From Massariosphaeria phaeospora (lineage: Eukaryota > Ascomycota > Dothideomycetes > Pleosporales), in the NCBI GenBank assembly GCA_011032825.1, contig JAADJZ010000024.1, positions 310,001-374,000 on the forward strand: DNA of 64,000 nucleotides. Reading direction: 5' to 3'. Shown one piece after another: positions 58,392-64,000 of the stretch. Position 1 is the stretch's first letter; each line of letters opens with the position of its first letter. The translations under genes and the position numbers were made by a program. The notes beneath the pieces were generated by a model. That model searched no databases and was not told the origin of the DNA. It worked only from the letters and a program-made list of their open reading frames with translations.

Positions 58392-58454
58392 CCACTTTTG
58401 CGACGTCTTGTTCCACTTTTGCGAGGCCTTGCTCCACTTTTGCGAGGCGTTGCC
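58392..58454 (+). repeat. Three tandem copies of a 21-bp unit
   Basis: Units start at 58392, 58413 and 58434, each CCACTTTTGCGA followed by a variable GGCCTTGCT-like part. They lie about 100 bases upstream of leader copy B, thus in the distal MAT promoter. Repeated factor-binding sites are possible. Confidence 0.8.
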
Positions 58455-58688
58455 GCAGTTTCCAGCGTGGCCGCAGGTATTCAGCGTTCCGAGTATCGGA
58501 ATCAAGTGAGAGGTGGGTTTACGCCATTGGCTGCCTTCTATGGTTCTGCACTGGTGACGACGGCGAACGGATTCCGTCTTTCTCCAAACAATGGGGAGAT
58601 TCTTGAGAGAAGGTGAAGGTCACCGCCTCGATAGAGTTTGTGTTGTGACCGATGCTAGGCTGCCAAACTGTGCTTTGTAAAGGTGATA

Positions 58689-59440
58689 TTAGCCCTCGTA
58701 GAACGTAGAACGTGTCCAATTTTGTTGACTGGTTAGAGCGCCGGGAGAGCTCACGATGGAAGAATCCGTTTGATCGGCAATGAAGTGATGCAACGAGTTG
58801 AGGTCAAGCTATGGATGTTAGATATGTAGGCATTGTGTTAATGTTCTAACTTACTGGAACACAATAGGTAGTAACAAGCTGAAAGAGGCCCTACGAAACA
58901 CTTTCCTGGATCTATGGTGTGAGATCGCGCGAGTGATTCTGGTTGGTATAGAAGCGCCCTTGAAAGCCTGTTTCGCGTCGCGCGACAGATCAAAAGCCTG
59001 TGAACCACAGCAAAATCACAATCGCTTCCGAGTGCAGCAGCTATGTCTGTTATCAAATAAGGCTTTGAGAGGGATAATGTACCAACGACATCGCCACACA
59101 TCAGTTCGATGATCGTCCACAGCCTCCTAAAAGTAGAAAAGGTTTTAGCATACTTTGGGAGGTCTTACCTGTATAAAGTTCTGCCGTGTCTCCCGCGCTA
59201 GATAATGTCTGAGCGAGGCGCAAGTGCCTACCGTGGCTATAGGTGTGAATAACCTTTACATCGGTGATGAATAACGTACGAAGGCGATTGCAGTTCCTTG
59301 ACCACTGTTGCTGTACTTGGGGCTCGTGGTAGAAGAATGAGGAAAGACGTGGTGGACAGCGGAGGTAGAAGAGGCTAGACACCCACGTCTTTGTCTCAAA
59401 TCCGGAACAAGACAAAGACACCAGGTAGTGTGCGCCACCT
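58689..59440 (-). other. Possible spliced gene or gene relic next to MAT, unrecognised
   Basis: Two strong intron signatures lie on the minus strand. One is GTAAGA...TTTTAG (59168-59127, 42 nt). The other is GTAAGT with branch TATCTAAC and CATAG (58847-58811). Open stretches flank them, such as the frame containing LARETRQNFIQ followed by EAVDDHRTD, and a downstream phase reading LDLNSLHHFIADQTDSS. I could not join all parts into one uninterrupted frame and do not recognise the product. MAT-specific accessory genes (MAT1-1-x, MAT1-2-x) are known at this position in other Dothideomycetes, so this may be one, or a decayed one. The rest of 58298-59985 shows nothing. Confidence 0.3.
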
Positions 59441-59985
59441 AGGTCAGAGAATATTCATGTTCAAGACTGATAAAGTAGAAATAGCTGCTGGGATAGCCGT
59501 AGAGCCATGGAAAAAAAAAAGCTCTTCTATACTTCCAATACAGGGACCGTCAATAGCAGCACTCTGTGGAATGTGAACTAGTGAATTGGGGAATCAACAC
59601 TATAAGATAGTACTAGATATACTGAAAGGAGTTCAAGACATTTTATCAGTTCTGGCTATCGACCTTGAATATTTTCGACATTCACAGTCAATAGTGAGGT
59701 CAAGAGATGCTTCTTACATAAGCTGTCGGTTCCAGCCTCTTCCAGGGATGTTCAGGCGGAAGCCGGAGTAGCCAAGACTCTATCTCGGCTCCACACCTTC
59801 TCGCTAATGGCCACAAAGGTTTTAGCATGGCTGCTTTCAAAGGATAGTTCCTTAGGAATCGTAAGTGGTTTTTTATCGGCTGATAATCACGAGAGCGATA
59901 TGATTAAACTCCAGGATTGACACAAAACCACCTGGAAGGTACAAACAGTCGTTATTTAGCATTGTATTTAGCGTTGAGAGGCAGT

Positions 59986-61647
59986 TTAAGCCGCTGGCGC
60001 CGCAAGAGTAGCTAGATCACCCTCCACAGCAACATTCTGTAAAGTGAAGCCTTCCTCAACGACCCACTTTTGATGGTATTGGTGGAGCACAGTGCAAGCG
60101 GTTCCAAGAATCAGCAACCCGGGTGGACGACTGCCCTCCTCCTCCACTGCAGCACATACATGTTCGAGTGTTGTTCTGATCACTCTTTGATCTGGGCAGC
60201 TTGCGCGCTCTACTACAGCGCATGGTAAGCCGACCGGATAACCCTTGACCTGTAAACTATGCACTAACGAAGATAGTCGATGCAGGGCCATTAGGAATAC
60301 TACGGTGCGCGAGGAGACGTACTCAGGAAGGTCGGGTGCCGCTCCTTGACGGCCGGTACCGGTACATATAAGAATTTGGTCCGCAACGCTGCGATGAGTA
60401 GCAGGAATAGCCGCAAACAAAGGCGCACTGAGTGCGCTAGTAATTCCAGGGAGCACGGTGGGTGTGTAACCATGTGAGTGGAAGAAGGCATACTCCTCTC
60501 CGCCGCGACCATATATGTACGGATCCCCCTGTTTGATGCGGACAACAACCTTTCCTGACTTGAGCCCATGCAAGCCTAGCTCAAGCAACTCATCTTGAGC
60601 CTTGTCAGCGTTGCCTGGAAACTTTCGAGCGATATGTACTGTTGCACGGCGCGGTACCAGATCTAGTATAGCGCTGGGTACCAACTTATCGGCGAGTATG
60701 AGATCGGCAGATTGGATGGCTTTGTACGCCGCCCGAGTCAGAAGGTCGGGATTGCCGGGCCCTGATCCGGCGAGTATGATCTGTCCTGATGGGGTTGTGT
60801 TACTGGTCGTAGGACGATCGAATTTGGTTGGGTGCGAGCAAGTATAGTTACGCAACAAGGCCTCCACATCAGCATCAGAGATGGCGGCAAGGCGGCGAAG
60901 TGGCCAGTACTCGCAAATCTGGGCCAGCCAACGTATGCGTCGCCCACGTGCTGCCTCCACGCTCTCCATAGTGATGAGCTTATTGAATGTGGCCGATTGG
61001 CCAACGTCTTCATCCTCGATCTCAAGATCTTGAAACAGCTCGACAGCATGGTCTTCCTCCCAGATACGTCTGCGAATTGTTCCAAGCCTGTCGACCGCAT
61101 CGCCGAGGTTGGGGGGTAGGGACGCGGCTATCTCTCGTCGAATTCTGGCTGATAGTTTGCAACCTTTCCCAGAGGTTGTCACGCCGATTTGCAAAGGTCC
61201 ATCTGAATGCGTGGAGAGGAGCGTGAATGAACAGAGATTGGGAGCATCTACAACATTGACTGGTATCCTAAGCCGGCGACACAGGCTCGATATATTCGTG
61301 CCTAGCCAAAGTTAGCAATGTGATAGAACTAGGACGAAAGAATAGCTACTTAGGTTCTGTTTGCCACCAACGGTCACGAAGACGGCATCAACGACCCTGT
61401 CAACCTCAGCGCGGCCAAGACTGGACAGGTCACTTTCTTTGAACTCGCGCTTGAGCCACAGCACTTCGCCCTCATCAATGCGCTTCACCAACCCGTAGTG
61501 TAGGGTGGCATCCTCGGGGGCGATGAGTATCGGCTTTGCCCCGACCTCCAGGGAACGCGAGCACCGCGCGCCGGCGAGGGGATTCGATCCGACGATCAGA
61601 TGCACATGCGACGTCGAATCGATTGCGGTGAGGAGTGCAGGAGCCAT
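59986..61647 (-). CDS. MET1: Siroheme synthase / uroporphyrinogen-III C-methyltransferase
   Basis: Encodes 537 residues in exons 61647-61350 and 61301-59986 (48-nt intron). The N-terminal part has a Rossmann-type start (HVHLIVGSNPLAGARCSRSLE) and PVNVVDAPNLCSFTLLSTHSD, as in the precorrin-2 dehydrogenase domain. The C-terminal half (from about 272) is the SUMT methylase: GSGPGNPDLLTRAAYKAIQSADLILADKLV, VVRIKQGDPYIYGRGGEE, VLPGITSALSAP and TVVFLMALHRL. It methylates uroporphyrinogen III on the way to siroheme, the cofactor of sulphite and nitrite reductases, so it is needed for methionine synthesis and nitrate use. The combination of both domains is typical of fungal Met1. It sits between MAT and the PIM-like flank. 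Confidence 0.94.
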
Positions 61648-61916
61648 AGGGACAGATGAGCACGGAGCGTGGTCCTACAGGGAAAGATGTATGTCGAGAG
61701 CGACACAGAGACTCGCAGTAGCAGACCACGAAGGGCGGCGCCGGCCTGATAACTACTCAGCAATATCATGGCGCGATCGTTTTGTTGCGCTATCGATAAG
61801 AACATGATCGGCACTAGCCGCTATCGGCTAGCGCGGGAGGGCCGCGGAGAAGACGCACGACCATCTCGACCGACCTCGGACACGTCGTCTCCGTGGAAAA
61901 AGGTGCTGGATTGCAC

Positions 61917-62996
61917 CTAATCCGTGTGCTCGTCGCGGCCCATGACAGTGTTGAGCGCCTTCCGGCTCAGCAGCACGCTGTGCTCGAGCGCGTTCAGCTT
62001 CGCCGTGGCCGAGATCAAGGCTGGATCTTGGCTCTCGACCCGGACCTTCTCCTTGACCCGCACGTCGTGGCCCTTGTACGTGAAGGTTCGCTCGGCCTCG
62101 TCGTGGGCAGGAGCGCGGGGGCTGCCCAGTGCCACGGCCAGCCTGTCCCGGATGCTGAAGCCGAGCGGCTCCTCGCTGGGGTGCGCTTCCAGCGTCCTGA
62201 CTTCGACAAGCAGGGCGGCGTCGAAGACGCAGAGGTGGAAGGACACGTTTGGCGGCAACGGGGGGTCGAATATCTGCAATCATGCTGGTTAGCGAGCACG
62301 GCGTGTACCGCAGCGGACGGACACCCACCTTGTCGTCCAGCGCGTGTTCCCACCACGGCAGCTGCACGTCCGAGGAGCCCTTGAGCGCCTCACGCGCCTC
62401 CTGGATGTGATCGTGCAGCAGCTGCAGCTGGCCGGCCACGAAGTCTGCGTTTGTCGCGTCGCCGGTCCATGTAGCCACATCAATGGCGTCCAGACACGAG
62501 TTGATGGCCGTGCGGACTGCCGTCAGTTGGGGGACAACCAGCGTGGGTGCGTGCGGCGCAGAGGATATCGTCAGGTCGTAGGTAGCCGACCCTCGCGGGG
62601 GTGGCAGGCTCGCGAGGCGCAGCTTGACATGCTGGAGACGCGCAGATTAGACTTGAGCGAGGCGAGGGTGGCAGGGCGATTCAAACGTACGCCTTTGACG
62701 ACGCGCGTGCCGACGCGCGTGATGAGGCCCTTGAGGCTCTCCGAGCGCACCGAGGACAGCACGAGCGTGGACCCGTTCTCGGTGGGTGCAAGCAGCGCGG
62801 CGCACTCTTCCAGGCCGGCCTTGAGCGACTGCAGTGTCTCGCGCAGCTGGACCAGGAGCCATTCGAGCTCGCGCGCCTGGAAGCTGTCAGTCCGGTTGCA
62901 GAGGGCCTGCGGCGGCCGCTGGGGACGTACTTGAGACGCCGCCTGCTCGTCGGCGAGCTGGCCAGCGTCGATCGACGGCCAGATAGCCGTGGACAT
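61917..62996 (-). CDS. RAV2: RAVE complex subunit Rav2 (Rogdi family)
   Basis: Encodes 303 residues in exons 62996-62931, 62876-62691, 62631-62329 and 62273-61917. Family stretches are ARELEWLLVQLRETLQSLKAGLEECAALLAP, SLPPPRGSATYDLTISSAPHAPTLVVPQL, ATWTGDATNADFVAGQLQLLHDHIQEARE, PWWEHALDDKIFDPPLPPNVSFHL and, near the end, LISATAKLNALEHSV. Rogdi/Rav2 belongs to the RAVE complex that assembles the V-ATPase on vacuolar and endosomal membranes. I used the ATG at 62996 rather than one 111 bases upstream, since the protein from there matches the usual start. It lies head-to-tail with MET1. Confidence 0.92.
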
Positions 62997-63612
62997 GGCA
63001 GCGCGGAGTGCAGACGCGAGGCGGCTATGGGACCTGTGAGGGTTGTTCTTGTGTTGATTGCGATTCCGACTTCGCAGTACGGAGTCGGCGATGTTTCCAG
63101 TTAACAATCACGGTGGCTTGTGGGCGATGGAAGCTGCGCGGGCGATCACATCCATGGATCTAACTACCTAGGTATCGCGGCAGCTCCGTCCACCGATGTC
63201 CATATGCCCATGCCTACGCCCGCCCTGCTTCCGAAGCCGCGGAGACCTGCGAGCCCCCGATAAATGCAGACAGACGCCCCCGATGCAGCCAGACACGCCC
63301 ACCTCCCACACGCCGTGGGCCTGGATCCTCGCCGTGGCCCGCCCTCGGCCCGGCGTGATGCAACATCTGCATCACGCAGCAAGTGACCTCATGGCCAGCT
63401 AGTGAGCTGGACGCTTGCGAGCCATCCCATGTCCAGGCAAGGTCTCCATCACCATCCGACCATACGTCACTCCCTTGGCCTTTCCAAGGTCATGGTTCAT
63501 AAATCAGCTGCAGACTCCTGCCGGTAGCCATCTCTGGCCCCTCGTTGTGTTTCGGAATCTGCTGCCCATTCTAGTCATTTGCGTTGTATCAACACCCCCA
63601 GCTTCCACAATC
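62997..63612. promoter_or_regulatory. Divergent promoter RAV2 / SUR7-like gene
   Basis: 616 bases between divergent start codons. Short frames on both strands have no motif. A GGATCTAACTACCTAGGTA stretch (63156-63174) is TA-rich; no clear TATA box. Confidence 0.35.
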
Positions 63613-64000
63613 ATGGCTGCTCGTGCGTAGCCCTCTCTGTTACGCGCTCTACTGACTGACACGTACAACAGGTCCGATTCTTGGTCTCCTCTCCCTCATC
63701 ATTCTTGCGGGCGGCGTGCTGCTCCAATTCTTCGTGGTGCTCTCTGGTGCAGTGAACAAAAGCCCTCTGAATGAGTTCTATTTCCTGGAAGTCGGTGATC
63801 TCGGCCAGATGTCTAATACTCGCAATCCTTCAAGATGGACCTTCTTCGCCATCTGCGGCGTCGATTCGAAGGGGCTGAACTCCGATTGTGGAGCCCCCGT
63901 GCCTGCACTACCCTTTGACCCCCCTCGGAACTTTGGAACAACGCTAAATGTTCCCGAGGGCTTCATTGGAACCCGTCAATGTACGTGCTGCCATGCCAGT
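63613..64000 (+). CDS. SUR7/PalI-type integral membrane protein (5' part)
   Basis: Exon 1 (63613-63622) encodes only MAA and one base. After a 49-nt intron, exon 2 (63672-63980) reads RPILGLLSLIILAGGVLLQFF, a membrane helix, then VVLSGAVNKSPLNEFYFLEVG. An extracellular loop with WTFFAICGVD and GLNSDCG follows. A donor GTACGT begins at 63981 and the gene leaves the window. The NxSPLNxFYFL pattern after the first helix is typical of fungal SUR7-family proteins, including the 'putative integral membrane protein' (PIM) reported next to MAT in Botryosphaeriales. Probably an eisosome/plasma-membrane protein. The C-terminal part is not visible. Confidence 0.8.

Noticed and set aside
1..64000. tRNA, rRNA and bacterial-type operon signals
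   Set aside because: I looked for the GGTTCGANTCC box and cloverleaf-like arms and for Shine-Dalgarno-linked genes; none convincing was found.

Overview
The window is a 64-kb piece of a filamentous ascomycete (Pezizomycotina) nuclear genome, most likely a Dothideomycete. The evidence is 23 recognisable protein genes, most split by 42-90 nt GT-AG introns with CTAAC/CTGAC-type branch sites, fungal-only families (Erf2, APC5, Mba1-like, Met1, Rav2, RGD1, SUR7-type membrane protein) and a Pezizomycotina mating-type (MAT) neighbourhood. The species cannot be named from the sequence.

Layout. 0-12 kb: end of lipoyl synthase, an EI24/RRT8-like membrane protein (-), a repetitive His/Thr/Gly/Ser-rich protein, sorting nexin SNX3, a 10-exon sodium:solute symporter, and a phosducin-like protein. 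12-22 kb: gene-poor, with only a bZIP factor (-) and a single-pass membrane protein. 22-34 kb: an ASH1-like SET-domain methyltransferase (-), the Erf2 palmitoyltransferase (-), a small mitochondrial membrane protein (+), a GPI-type surface protein (-) and an F-BAR RhoGAP (-). 34-46 kb: a pyridoxamine-oxidase-fold protein (+), the very large Mediator subunit MED12 (-, 9 exons), Asterix/PAT10 (+, 7 tiny exons), an Mba1/mL45-like ribosome receptor (-) and the pyrimidine nucleotide carrier RIM2 (-).

46-58 kb is the conserved MAT flank, in the order CIA30, APC5, COX13, APN2. It is followed by about 1.6 kb of low-complexity DNA, a degenerate tandem-repeat array, and the MAT locus itself. Both mating-type genes are present side by side on the minus strand. 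MAT1-2-1 (HMG box) lies upstream of MAT1-1-1 (alpha box), and no stop codon separates them. The HMG frame runs in frame through a second copy of the MAT leader into the MAT1-1-1 start codon, giving a possible 561-residue HMG-alpha fusion. A duplicated leader of about 130 bp, including a TATA-like element and the start codon, precedes both genes. This points to fusion of two idiomorphs by recombination, so the strain is predicted to be self-fertile (homothallic). This is the standout system in the window.

58-64 kb: a MAT-proximal stretch with splice signals but no recognisable protein, then siroheme synthase/uroporphyrinogen methyltransferase (-), Rav2/Rogdi (-) and the start of a SUR7-type integral membrane protein (+), which runs off the end.

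All gene models were built by hand from splice consensus plus frame continuity. Exon boundaries are given in each entry. Family assignments rest on recognised motifs; no database search was possible.
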